From: Actinoalloteichus fjordicus
GTDB taxonomy: Bacteria > Actinomycetota > Actinomycetes > Mycobacteriales > Pseudonocardiaceae
DNA length: 64,000 nucleotides
NCBI RefSeq assembly: GCF_001941625.1
Contig: NZ_CP016076.1
Span: 6,928,001-6,992,000, forward strand
Reading direction: 5' to 3'
The translations under genes were made by a program, and so were the position numbers. The notes under the pieces are model-generated. The model saw nothing but the letters and a program-made list of their open reading frames with translations. It did no database searches and was not told the origin of the DNA. Positions 57,036 through 64,000 of the stretch are shown one piece after another. How positions within the stretch are numbered: the first letter of the stretch is position 1; every line of letters begins with the position of its first letter.

Positions 57036-57739
57036 CAGGCGACGTCCTCGGTCTCGATCGAATACGCGGCGGGGCGGGGGATGTGCGGCAGATGCACCGA
57101 GGCCAGATCGGCGAGCATCTCGGTGTTCAGCCGGTAGGCCAGGAGGGATTCCTCGATCACCCGGTCCTGCTCGGCCGCGTCCCACTCCGTGCCGTCGAGC
57201 AGCGCCCGATAGGCCGCCTTGAACCTGGGCGGCCGGGGGATCGCGTCGAAGGCGTAGAAGCGGGCGCCGTCGCCGTCGAAGCCGTAGATCTCGTGGAGCC
57301 GACGAGCGACGATGCGACCGCCGGAGAGATCGCCCAGGTAGCGGGTGTAGTGATGTGCGACGAATCCGCCCGGCCAGTCGAAGCAGACCTCGTCGACCCG
57401 ATCGAGATAGCGCACGGTCGCGGACGTCGGCTCGATGCGGTCGCGCCACTGTGGACCGTGCAGGTGGCGGAGGTCGGCCTCGAGCGCGGTGGTACGCGAC
57501 AGCTCGTCGAAGACGAAACGGCCCGCGACCGGATGGGGGCGCATCGCCTCCGCCGCCGCCTCCAGCCGTCGGTACAGCAGGAAGTGCTGACCGACGAGCC
57601 CCGCATAGCTCTCTCGAGACAGCCCGCCCGCGAGCAACGCATCCAGATACGCGGTGTGCCGAGCGGCCTCATGCCAGTCCCGACCACGATCTCTCAACCG
57701 CTCCGCGAAGCCCACCTCGCGGGCACTCTTCGTGTCCAT
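57035..57739 (-). CDS. hmuO: Haem oxygenase
   Basis: 234 residues. All-helical haem oxygenase with proximal His23 in DWHEAARHTAYLDALL and the distal helix motif RYLGDLSGGRIVAR. QHFLLYRRLEAAAEAM and FYAFDAIP fit the family. It opens haem to biliverdin, CO and Fe2+. ATG 57739 gives the usual length; the frame beyond it is non-coding. First gene of the hmuO–surface protein–hmuT–hmuU–hmuV operon. Confidence 0.93.
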   Translation of the reverse strand: MDTKSAREVGFAERLRDRGRDWHEAARHTAYLDALLAGGLSRESYAGLVGQHFLLYRRLEAAAEAMRPHPVAGRFVFDELSRTTALEADLRHLHGPQWRDRIEPTSATVRYLDRVDEVCFDWPGGFVAHHYTRYLGDLSGGRIVARRLHEIYGFDGDGARFYAFDAIPRPPRFKAAYRALLDGTEWDAAEQDRVIEESLLAYRLNTEMLADLASVHLPHIPRPAAYSIETEDVA

Positions 57740-57962
57740 CGCACCCCTGCCTGATGTCTTCGTGAGTCGCTGTTCGACGCACTCGGGTGAAGCGGCGTCC
57801 TCCGGGTGAAGCGGCCTGCGGTTCGAGCGATCGGGGACGTGCAGCCCGTGGCGCCTGAGAAGTCTCGACAACACGAGCAGCGGCCGATCAACATCGCACC
57901 TGGTCAAGGCCGCAGCACCCGACGAGCACTCGGCTCGAAGGGCCTTGTTGACCTCCGCAAGA

Positions 57963-57981
57963 GTAGGTTAGGCTGCCCAAA
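57963..57981 (+). promoter_or_regulatory. DtxR/IdeR-like iron box 1
   Basis: GTAGGTTAGGCTGCCCAAA matches 15 of 19 positions of the IdeR consensus TTAGGTTAGGCTAACCTAA. It lies in the divergent gap between hmuO and the large surface protein. Confidence 0.7.
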
Positions 57982-57987
57982 ATTGAC

Positions 57988-58006
57988 ACAGGCAAGGCTA
58001 ACCAAA
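57988..58006 (+). promoter_or_regulatory. DtxR/IdeR-like iron box 2
   Basis: ACAGGCAAGGCTAACCAAA matches 14 of 19 IdeR consensus positions. Its start is 25 bp after that of box 1. Two boxes could serve the two divergent transcripts. No other gene is seen in 57740–58270. Confidence 0.6.
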
Positions 58007-58270
58007 CTTGTCACGAAAGGGTTACGCGCCAGCCGGACTGGTCCGATGCGCCGCTACCCAGGGCGACATCTCGATCCACCCGACCGACGCCGATCGTCCG
58101 CAATGGCTAGTAATAGCCAGCAGTACTAGCGGACCGCCCGAGCAGGCCGAGAACCGTCGCCGTCGACACCGACGACGCGTTCTCCTCCTGTTCCCACGAG
58201 CAGTTCCCGAGCCCACCACTCGTCGCCGGACACCCGATCAACCATGCGACCTTCAGGAGTGACGCAGCAG

Positions 58271-60262
58271 ATGAGGACGAGTGGAAGACGATTCGCGCAC
58301 CGCCTGAGATGGCCGGTCGCCGCCGCCGTGGCGGCGACCATGGCCCTCGGCGCCGCCGTCCCGGCACTGGCGACCTCGGAGTCGGACCCCGGTCCGGAGG
58401 GGCAGCAGATCACCGTCAGCAAGAACGTCGATCTCGACCCCGCAGGCGAGACGATCACGGTCAGCGGAACCGGCTTCGACATCGCGAAGGGCATCTACCT
58501 GGCCTTCTGCGTGGACAACGGACCCGGCGTCACGCCGAGCCCGTGCATCGGCGGGGTGGACATGACCGGCGAGAGCGGCGGCTCGGTCTGGATCTCCTCG
58601 AATCCGCCGCCGTACGGCGCCGACCTGGCCAAGCCCTATGTGGACGAGGGCGACGGACGCGGCGGCTTCGAGTTCGACCTGCGCATCGCGGCCGCCGACG
58701 AGTACACCGACTGTCTGGCCGAGGGCACGGTCTGTTCGGTGATCACCCGCGCCGACCACACCAGGGCGGGCGACCGCTCGCAGGACGTCCGGGTTCCGGT
58801 GACCTTCGCCGAGCCGCGCCCCGTCGCCGACCCGGTGGTGACGGTCTCCAAGACCGCCGACCTCGACCCGGCAGGCGAGACCGTGACCGTCTCGGGCGAG
58901 GGGTTCCACCCGCCCGCCGGGGTATCCGGCATCTACGCGGTCTTCGGCCCGCGCACCGACGCCTACTGGACGGACGCGAGCGTCTATCACTCGGCGACGT
59001 TCATCCCGGCAGGCGATCTCGCCACGGGCACCTTCGAGGCGGACCTCGACGTGATCGCCGAATATGAGACCGGTGCGGGCCCGGTCGACTGCGTCGCCGA
59101 CGGCTGCGAGGTGCTCACCTTCGCCGCGCACGGCGCCACCGACCGCAGCCTGGACACCTTCACCCCGCTGTCCTTCGCCGCGGCGGAGGCGATCCCGACG
59201 CTGACCGTCTCCAAGACGGAGTCATTGGCGGCGGACGGCGAGGCGGTCGAGGTCGTCGGCCGGGGCTTCGCGCCCGGTCGGGGGATCTACCTCGCGCAGA
59301 CCATAGAACTCGGCGAAGCCGGGTATCCGCAGACCTACACCTCGGCGAGCTGGCTCCAGGCCGTCGACGACTCGGGCGAGTTCACCGAGACGATCGAACT
59401 GCTGCCCACCTTCGAGTCCGAGGGACAGACGGTGGACTGCGCGGCACAGACGTGCTTCGTCGCGGCCTTCAACGACCACACCGCGATCGACGACCGCTCT
59501 CAGGACGTCTGGGTGCCCGTCACCTTCGCCGAGCAGGCGCGACAGGAGCCGGGCGGCACCGGCTCGGCGACCGGCCCGGAAGGCCAGCAGGTCGAGGCCA
59601 CGCCCGTGAACGACCTCGACCCCGAGGGCGCCGACATCCGGGTCACCGGCAGCGGCTTCGACACCGACAAGAACATCTACGTCGCGCTGTGCGTGGACAA
59701 CGGACCCGGCGCGCAGCCCACCCCGTGTGTCGGCGGCGTGGACATGAGCGGCGAGGCAGGCTCGTCGAAGTGGATCGGCACCGACCCGTACGGCTCCGGG
59801 CTGACGACTCCGTGGGGCTCGGGCGGCTCGTTCGACGTCACCCTCAACGTGACGGCGGCGGACGAGTTCGTCGACTGCCGTGAGACCGCATGCTCGGTGA
59901 TCACCCGACGGGACCACCAGGCGGGCGGCGACCGCTCGCAGGACACCAGGATTCCGGTGACCTGGGCCGACGGTTCCGGCCCCGGCGGTTCCGGTCCGGA
60001 CGGCAGCGGCCCGGACGGTTCGGGGCCGGACGGCTCTGGCCCCGACGGCGCAGGCCCGGACGGCAACGGCCCCGACGGTGCTCCCGGCCCGAACGGGGGA
60101 TCGCAGAATCCGGGCGGTGCGGGCCCGAACGCAGCGGGCGTGCGCAACCTGGCCTCGACCGGTGCCGACGGCATCCTGCCGATCTCGTTGGGCGCGGCGC
60201 TCCTCGTCGGCGCGGGCGGCCTGACGCTGTTCCTCTCGCGACGTCGACGCGCGATCAGCTGA
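58271..60262 (+). CDS. LAxTG wall-anchored surface protein with four haem-locus repeats
   Basis: 663 residues. Signal peptide (~14–36), then four ~125-residue repeats, each opening ..(N/K)xxDLDPxGxxxxVxGxGF or a variant. Repeats 1 and 4 keep the full four-Cys pattern (FCVDNGPG…PCIGGVDM…DC…CSVITR(A/R)DH…DRSQD); repeats 2 and 3 have two. A GPDGSG-rich linker, LASTGADG, a helix and RRRR complete a class E sortase anchor. Divergence from hmuO over IdeR boxes suggests it captures haem at the wall. AGGAG is 11 bp before ATG 58271; GTG/ATG 58244 is an alternative. Confidence 0.8.
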   Translation: MRTSGRRFAHRLRWPVAAAVAATMALGAAVPALATSESDPGPEGQQITVSKNVDLDPAGETITVSGTGFDIAKGIYLAFCVDNGPGVTPSPCIGGVDMTGESGGSVWISSNPPPYGADLAKPYVDEGDGRGGFEFDLRIAAADEYTDCLAEGTVCSVITRADHTRAGDRSQDVRVPVTFAEPRPVADPVVTVSKTADLDPAGETVTVSGEGFHPPAGVSGIYAVFGPRTDAYWTDASVYHSATFIPAGDLATGTFEADLDVIAEYETGAGPVDCVADGCEVLTFAAHGATDRSLDTFTPLSFAAAEAIPTLTVSKTESLAADGEAVEVVGRGFAPGRGIYLAQTIELGEAGYPQTYTSASWLQAVDDSGEFTETIELLPTFESEGQTVDCAAQTCFVAAFNDHTAIDDRSQDVWVPVTFAEQARQEPGGTGSATGPEGQQVEATPVNDLDPEGADIRVTGSGFDTDKNIYVALCVDNGPGAQPTPCVGGVDMSGEAGSSKWIGTDPYGSGLTTPWGSGGSFDVTLNVTAADEFVDCRETACSVITRRDHQAGGDRSQDTRIPVTWADGSGPGGSGPDGSGPDGSGPDGSGPDGAGPDGNGPDGAPGPNGGSQNPGGAGPNAAGVRNLASTGADGILPISLGAALLVGAGGLTLFLSRRRRAIS

Positions 60263-60269
60263 CCGTGGT

Positions 60270-60315
60270 CCGTTGTCGGCGGTGGGTTCCCCTGCGAACC
60301 CACCGCCGACAACGG
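60270..60315 (+). terminator. Very strong terminator after the surface-protein gene
   Basis: A perfect 20 bp stem CCGTTGTCGGCGGTGGGTTC / GAACCCACCGCCGACAACGG with a six-base loop, followed by TATTA; it starts eight bases past the stop. Confidence 0.85.
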
Positions 60316-60511
60316 TATTAGCCGAGCGCGAGCCGGAAGCCCGCTGCTCGGACAGGTCACACGCCTGCCTACGAGGTTATCGGCAGGCGTATTCCGTTGC
60401 CACGATTCAGCAGTGCGACGGAACACGGAACTGGTTGGAGACCGGTCCAGGACGTGAGGGCGCGCAGCACGCCCTAGACCGGAGCTTCATCGAAGCGTTC
60501 CCGGTCGAAAC

Positions 60512-60525
60512 TGGGAGCGCTCCCA
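60512..60525 (+). promoter_or_regulatory. CebR-type operator, perfect
   Basis: TGGGAGCGCTCCCA, identical to the Streptomyces CebR (cellobiose/cello-oligosaccharide LacI repressor) site. It lies in the gene-poor gap 60316–60886. Confidence 0.7.
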
Positions 60526-60721
60526 ATATTGAAAGGGTAACGGGAGGGAAACACGCTGTAAACCCCCGGCGTGCGGCTGTCTCGGAAGGCAGGACCGACG
60601 GCACCCGTCCGCAGGCGACGGTCGACGCCCGTCCGGCGGTGCCCGACGGGCGTTCGGCGGGGTCGAAAGCGGCAGGCGGCCGTGCGACCGCCATCGAGCG
60701 GCTTCGATGTCCCGCTAGCCA

Positions 60722-60735
60722 CGGGAGCGCTCCCA
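60722..60735 (+). promoter_or_regulatory. CebR-type operator, 13 of 14
   Basis: CGGGAGCGCTCCCA, one base from the CebR site and 210 bp from the perfect copy. The next gene downstream is the SDR at 60887. Confidence 0.6.
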
Positions 60736-60886
60736 AAGACGACTGACCTCACGAGGTGACAACGGCTTTCTTGCCTGTTCAGAGCCCTGATCCCGGCGCA
60801 GCCCTGTAGAGAGGCCACCCGACGCGAGAGGCGCCGACGAACGGAATCGAGTGGACTTCCGGGGCGCAGCGGATCAACATCGGCTG

Positions 60887-61720
60887 ATGAGCGATTCCCC
60901 GCCGGGGCCGAGGTCCGATCCGCCAGGCCGCGATCCACATCCCCTGTGCGGTCGCCGAGCCCTGATCACTGGCGTCAGCAGGCGACAGGGCATCGGGTAC
61001 GCCGTGGCCCGCAAGCTCGCCGCCTACGGGGCCGACATCGTCTTCCACCACCACGTCCCCCACGACGCCGCGCAGGCCTGGGGCGCCGACCCGGCAGGCA
61101 TCGAGGCGATTGCGGCAGGCATCCAGGAGGCGGGGCCGACGGTCGAGGTCTCGAACCTCGCGGCGGACCTGGCCGACCCCACCGCACCCGCCGCGCTGGT
61201 CGAGGCGGTCGCCGCCGCAGGCAGGCTCGACATCCTGGTGTGCAATCACGCCCGCTCCGAGCCGGACGGCGATCTGGCGGCGATGACCGCCGAGATCCTG
61301 GACGGCCACTGGGCGGTGGACACCAGGTCGAGCATCCTGCTGGCCCGCGAGTTCGCCGCCCGGCACGACGGAGGCGACGGCGGACGCATCGTGTTCATGA
61401 CCTCAGGGCAGGACCAGGGCCCGATGCCCGGCGAGGTCGCCTACGCGGCAGCCAAGGGAGCGTTGGCCGCGATCACCCTCACCATCGCGGACCAGCTCGC
61501 GGACCGCGGCATCACGGTGAACGCGGTGAATCCGGGACCGGTGGACACCGGATATGCCGCCCCCGAGGCGCGCGCCGCCGTGGCCTGCCGATTCCCCGGC
61601 GGCCGCTGGGGCGAGCCCGACGACCCCGCACGGCTGATCTCATGGCTGGTCACCGACGAGGCGCGCTGGATCACCGGCCAGGTCATCAACTCCGAAGGCG
61701 GGTTCCGCCGCTGGACCTGA
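60887..61720 (+). CDS. Short-chain dehydrogenase/reductase, FabG-like
   Basis: 277 residues. Cofactor loop ITGVSRRQGIGYAVA, LVCNHARSE in place of NNAG, catalytic YAAAKGALAAITLTIADQLA, then VNAVNPGPVDTGY and a C-terminal GQVINSEGGF. A serine at the usual position is present in FMTSGQDQG. ATG 60887 or GTG 60851 may be the start; neither has a clear ribosome site. Substrate unknown. Two CebR-type sites upstream hint at sugar-linked control. Confidence 0.85.
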   Translation: MSDSPPGPRSDPPGRDPHPLCGRRALITGVSRRQGIGYAVARKLAAYGADIVFHHHVPHDAAQAWGADPAGIEAIAAGIQEAGPTVEVSNLAADLADPTAPAALVEAVAAAGRLDILVCNHARSEPDGDLAAMTAEILDGHWAVDTRSSILLAREFAARHDGGDGGRIVFMTSGQDQGPMPGEVAYAAAKGALAAITLTIADQLADRGITVNAVNPGPVDTGYAAPEARAAVACRFPGGRWGEPDDPARLISWLVTDEARWITGQVINSEGGFRRWT

Positions 61721-61892
61721 TCGGCGAGCCGCCACCGGCCGCGGATGTGTTCGTCCCGGGCACAGTCCTCGCAGGACACCTCGGATGGGCCGGCAGCGCG
61801 CAGATCCGACGGCTGACGCCCGGCCGATGACGCGTCGCGGCCGTCAACCGGATACTGAAGGTGACGGTGACCGGGAGCCGAAGGGGTCGGGC

Positions 61893-62309
61893 ATGAGGCG
61901 ATGGTGGCAGGCGCTGGCGACGGCCCTGGTGGTGACGGGCGGCGGCATCGCCGTGAACGTGGCGACGGAGTCACTGGACAACGTGCTGGCCTGGGTGGCC
62001 GTCGTCGTACTGACGCTCGCCGGTGCCGGCGTGACACTCTGGACGCAACGGGACTCCGGTCGGGACCGGGCAGCCTCGGCCGGGCAGGAAAGCCCCGACG
62101 CCGCACCGCAGGCTCCGGCGCCCGTGCAGAACTCGATCTCCGGGGAGGTCGGCGGATCGGTCGTCCAGGGTCGGGACATCGAGGGCGGCATCGTCGTCAA
62201 CGACACGCCCCGGACGGTGCACCAGCACGCCGAGGCCGCAGGCAACGCGGTGGTTCAACAGGCAGGCGGCGACATCACCCACCACGACCGCAGGCGACCG
62301 CGCGGCTGA
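61893..62309 (+). CDS. Small membrane protein with conflict-system-like repeat motif
   Basis: 138 residues. Two membrane helices (WQALATALVVTGGGIAVNVA; NVLAWVAVVVLTLAGAGVTLW), then a tail containing NSISGEVGGSVVQGRDIEGG and VVQQAGGDITHH. Similar N.ISG.v.G.vvQ.RDI.G motifs occur in actinobacterial proteins near STAND-NTPase conflict systems; I infer the link. No NTPase is adjacent. Start chosen at MRRWWQ because earlier residues look unstructured. Confidence 0.55.
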   Translation: MRRWWQALATALVVTGGGIAVNVATESLDNVLAWVAVVVLTLAGAGVTLWTQRDSGRDRAASAGQESPDAAPQAPAPVQNSISGEVGGSVVQGRDIEGGIVVNDTPRTVHQHAEAAGNAVVQQAGGDITHHDRRRPRG

Positions 62310-62560
62310 CGTGTCCCGAGCAGGCTGGACCTTGCCGACGAGCAGTCGCGCAGACCCGATGAGCGTGATCACCCGAGACCGACGGCACGGCGGCGGAGCC
62401 GTCGCGGCGCCCGATCGCCGACTATGGCGTCGGGTGCTGGCTCGTGCCTGTTGTGGGCGAAACGGTTCTGACGGCATCGATCGGGATCAACGGCTGCGGC
62501 AGGTAGCGCGCCACGGTTCATCCAGCACGATCTGTACTCGCTTCAGGCTTGGAGGTGCAC

Positions 62561-62863
62561 ATGTTCTCGTTGGTGGTTCGGTTCGACCTGCGTGATGAGC
62601 AGGCGGCGGCGGGGTTCGATCAGCTGGTCTCGGAGACGGCTCCGGGGATCAGGGAGTCGGAGCCGGGGACGCTGTCGTACGTGGTGAGCGGGGTGGAAGG
62701 TGCCCCGTTGTCGCGGGTGTTCTACGAGCTGTACCGCGACAAGGCGGCGTTCGAAGCCCATGAGGCGGCTCCGCACACGCGGCGATTCCTGGCGGAGCGG
62801 GACCTGTACGTCTCGGAGACGCGCGTGGAGTTCCTGACTGATCCGCACGGCAAGGGGATCTGA
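62561..62863 (+). CDS. Antibiotic-biosynthesis-monooxygenase (ABM) domain protein
   Basis: 100 residues, the normal size. Ferredoxin-like ABM fold: LVVRFDLRDEQAAAGFDQLV, ESEPGTLSYVVSG, FYELYRDKAAFEAHEAAPHTRRFLAERD (in part). Related to YgiN quinol monooxygenase. GGAGG six bases before ATG 62561 fixes the start. No biosynthetic genes are nearby. The following gap, 62864–63152, shows nothing. Confidence 0.85.
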   Translation: MFSLVVRFDLRDEQAAAGFDQLVSETAPGIRESEPGTLSYVVSGVEGAPLSRVFYELYRDKAAFEAHEAAPHTRRFLAERDLYVSETRVEFLTDPHGKGI

Positions 62864-63152
62864 CCGCTGACGCGAACCCGGCCGGACGCCGTCAGGCGGC
62901 AGGTGGCGTTCTACCGGGGTCGGCGCCGGGCTGTCCCAGCGGGCACTCGGCAGGCTGATCTCACCGTCGGAGCGCTGGGTGTCCCAGGAGGTGCCGTGCG
63001 CACGACATGTCGGTGTTGAAGACCGCCTGAGGCGCTGAACGTACCGTTGATGTCGCCGCGCGGCGCGCCTTGAACCTCCTCCTAGAGCCAGCTTCGGCAA
63101 GGACGACGGTAGGTCTGCATACACAGGCCAGCACCTATGGCAGGCACCCATG

Positions 63153-63836
63153 TCAGCAGGAGGGCGTGAACGTCGTCAGCAGCAGCGCTGGGGCGGCTCG
63201 GACCAACCGATCATGCTTGCCGGGTTTGTCGGCATACGCGATGGCAGGGACCTCGAGTGCGTGCGCCGCCTGGACGTCGGTGGTGGAGTCGCCGATCAGG
63301 ACGCAGTACGCAGCGTCCACGTCGAGCGCTTTCGCAGCTTCGGTAAGGAGATGGGCGTTGGGCTTCATCAGTGTCGGGTCGTACGGGTCACGCCCCTGGA
63401 TGTGATCGACGTAGGTGCTGAGGTCGTGCGCAGCCAGGTAACCGCGAATTGCCTCTGTCGTGTTATTGCTGACGATGGCGAGCGGCCGATCGGTTGCGTG
63501 CCATGTCGCCATGAGCTCGGCGGCACCCGGTGTGGGTGTAGCGGTCTTGGCGGCTTCGATCTCACCCGCCTGTAGCGCGGCCTCGATCTGGCGGCCTAGC
63601 GCGGGTGAGAGTTCTGCGGCGTAGCCGAGGATGGTGTGCGGGTCGTTCGCGTCAGCCTCGGGTGGTGGGAGTTCTCCCGCATCGTGGATGAGGGTTCGGA
63701 GTTCGGCGGCGATGACGGGTGCGGGGTATCCCGCGAAAACGGAACAAACCGGGCCGTCGAAGTCCAACAAGAGCGCGTCGGCATCAACGAGCAGGCGTCG
63801 AAAGAGGTCGAAATCGTCTACTGGCACCTGCTTCAC
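63153..63836 (-). CDS. HAD-family hydrolase
   Basis: 227 residues. All HAD motifs: LLLDFDGPVCSVF (nucleophile Asp), IVSNNTTEAI (motif II), LMKPNAHLL (Lys) and VLIGDSTTDVQAAHALEVPAIAYADKPGK, shown in part (motif IV). The α-helical cap between I and II marks subfamily I, phosphoglycolate-phosphatase-like. GTG start with AAGGAG eight bases upstream. Substrate unknown. Base use is less GC-biased than most of the window. Confidence 0.88.
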   Translation of the reverse strand: MKQVPVDDFDLFRRLLVDADALLLDFDGPVCSVFAGYPAPVIAAELRTLIHDAGELPPPEADANDPHTILGYAAELSPALGRQIEAALQAGEIEAAKTATPTPGAAELMATWHATDRPLAIVSNNTTEAIRGYLAAHDLSTYVDHIQGRDPYDPTLMKPNAHLLTEAAKALDVDAAYCVLIGDSTTDVQAAHALEVPAIAYADKPGKHDRLVRAAPALLLTTFTPSC

Positions 63837-64000
63837 AGGATGTGCTCCTTACGACGGTGGTCCACCTGCTGGTGAACCAGGTGGTGGAGTTGCGGAAGAG
63901 GATGGCGTCCTTGTCTGCGAGGTCGTAGCTGGTGGTCGTCTCGCCGCCGAGGGAGAGGACGTGTTCTTGGACGGGTAGAAGCCGAAGAAGGGCGTCTTCG
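63784..64000 (-). CDS. 3' end of an unidentified gene (cut by window edge)
   Basis: One minus-strand frame has strong GC3 from the window end to about 63850: LRLLPVQEHVLSLGGETTTSYDLADKDAILFRNSTTWFTSRW, quoted as separate pieces LGGETTTSYDL and KDAILFRNSTTWF. It runs to a TGA at 63784, overlapping the start of the HAD gene by ~50 bp. A frame one base over stops nearer (about 63852) but has poorer codon use in its second half. Family not recognised. Confidence 0.4.
   Translation of the reverse strand, partial: EDALLRLLPVQEHVLSLGGETTTSYDLADKDAILFRNSTTWFTSRWTTVVRSTSCEAGASRRFRPLSTPAR

Noticed and set aside
56178-60262. HtaA or NEAT haem-binding domain in the surface proteins
   Set aside because: The repeat lacks the motifs of either family; its four-Cys pattern is nearer to a neocarzinostatin-like Ig fold.

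Overview
The window is high-GC actinobacterial DNA. Coding GC3 is strong, there are many GTG starts and ATGA-coupled genes, and the chaperone genes carry HspR/HAIR control. Gene order resembles the Mycobacterium tuberculosis Rv0338c–Rv0385 neighbourhood (EtfD, DnaK-GrpE-DnaJ-HspR, SpoU methyltransferase, PyrE, Rv0383c-like protein, ClpB, flavohaemoglobin). Sortase LAxTG anchors, DUF397/XRE pairs and MarR-MFS pairs suggest a filamentous actinomycete, perhaps Pseudonocardiaceae. The genus is not determinable by eye.

Layout. 1–12.8 kb: end of an FtsX-type permease; a degenerate nitric-oxide-synthase-like gene; trmB; a membrane-spanning Hsp70-like protein; an unknown protein; a two-gene ABC exporter plus a diverged orphan ATPase; a flavohaemoprotein. 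Three copies of a ~160 bp inverted-repeat element (MITE-like) lie here and a fourth lies near 37.5 kb. 12.9–21 kb: PPOX-type flavoprotein, MarR regulator and DHA2 efflux pump; then a dense DnaA-box cluster; then an alanine:cation symporter and a DASS transporter. 21–27.7 kb: ClpB with an upstream HAIR operator, two membrane-anchored conserved proteins, an SDR and PyrE. 27.7–32.2 kb: an inserted accessory island. It has a leftward chain of six overlapping micro-genes, a divergent XRE/DUF397 pair, and a low-GC toxin–immunity remnant with a frameshifted toxin, an intact immunity-like gene and a decayed immunity paralogue. 32.2–41.7 kb: LemA, SpoU-type methyltransferase, GH76 hydrolase, thioredoxin/NHL protein, a GroES-like protein and a large VanW-family protein. 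42–47 kb: dnaK-grpE-dnaJ and hspR on the minus strand, with two HAIR-type operators before dnaK. 47.8–53 kb: a wall-anchored S1 protease and the membrane Fe-S oxidoreductase EtfD. 53–60.3 kb: a haem-iron acquisition locus (hmuO, repeat-domain surface proteins, hmuT-hmuU-hmuV) around two DtxR/IdeR-like boxes. 60.3–64 kb: two CebR-like operators with no sugar gene beside them, an SDR, a small membrane protein carrying a conflict-system-like motif, an ABM-type monooxygenase, an HAD hydrolase and the end of one more gene.

How the genes work together. The haem locus reads as one pathway: wall-anchored repeat proteins capture haem, HmuT/HmuU/HmuV import it, and HmuO releases iron, probably under IdeR control. 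ClpB and DnaK-GrpE-DnaJ appear to form one HspR regulon. The best candidates for new biology are the NOS-fold protein lacking the arginine-binding glutamate, the DnaA-box cluster away from any dnaA/dnaN gene, the four-Cys haem-locus repeat domain, and the accessory island between pyrE and lemA.
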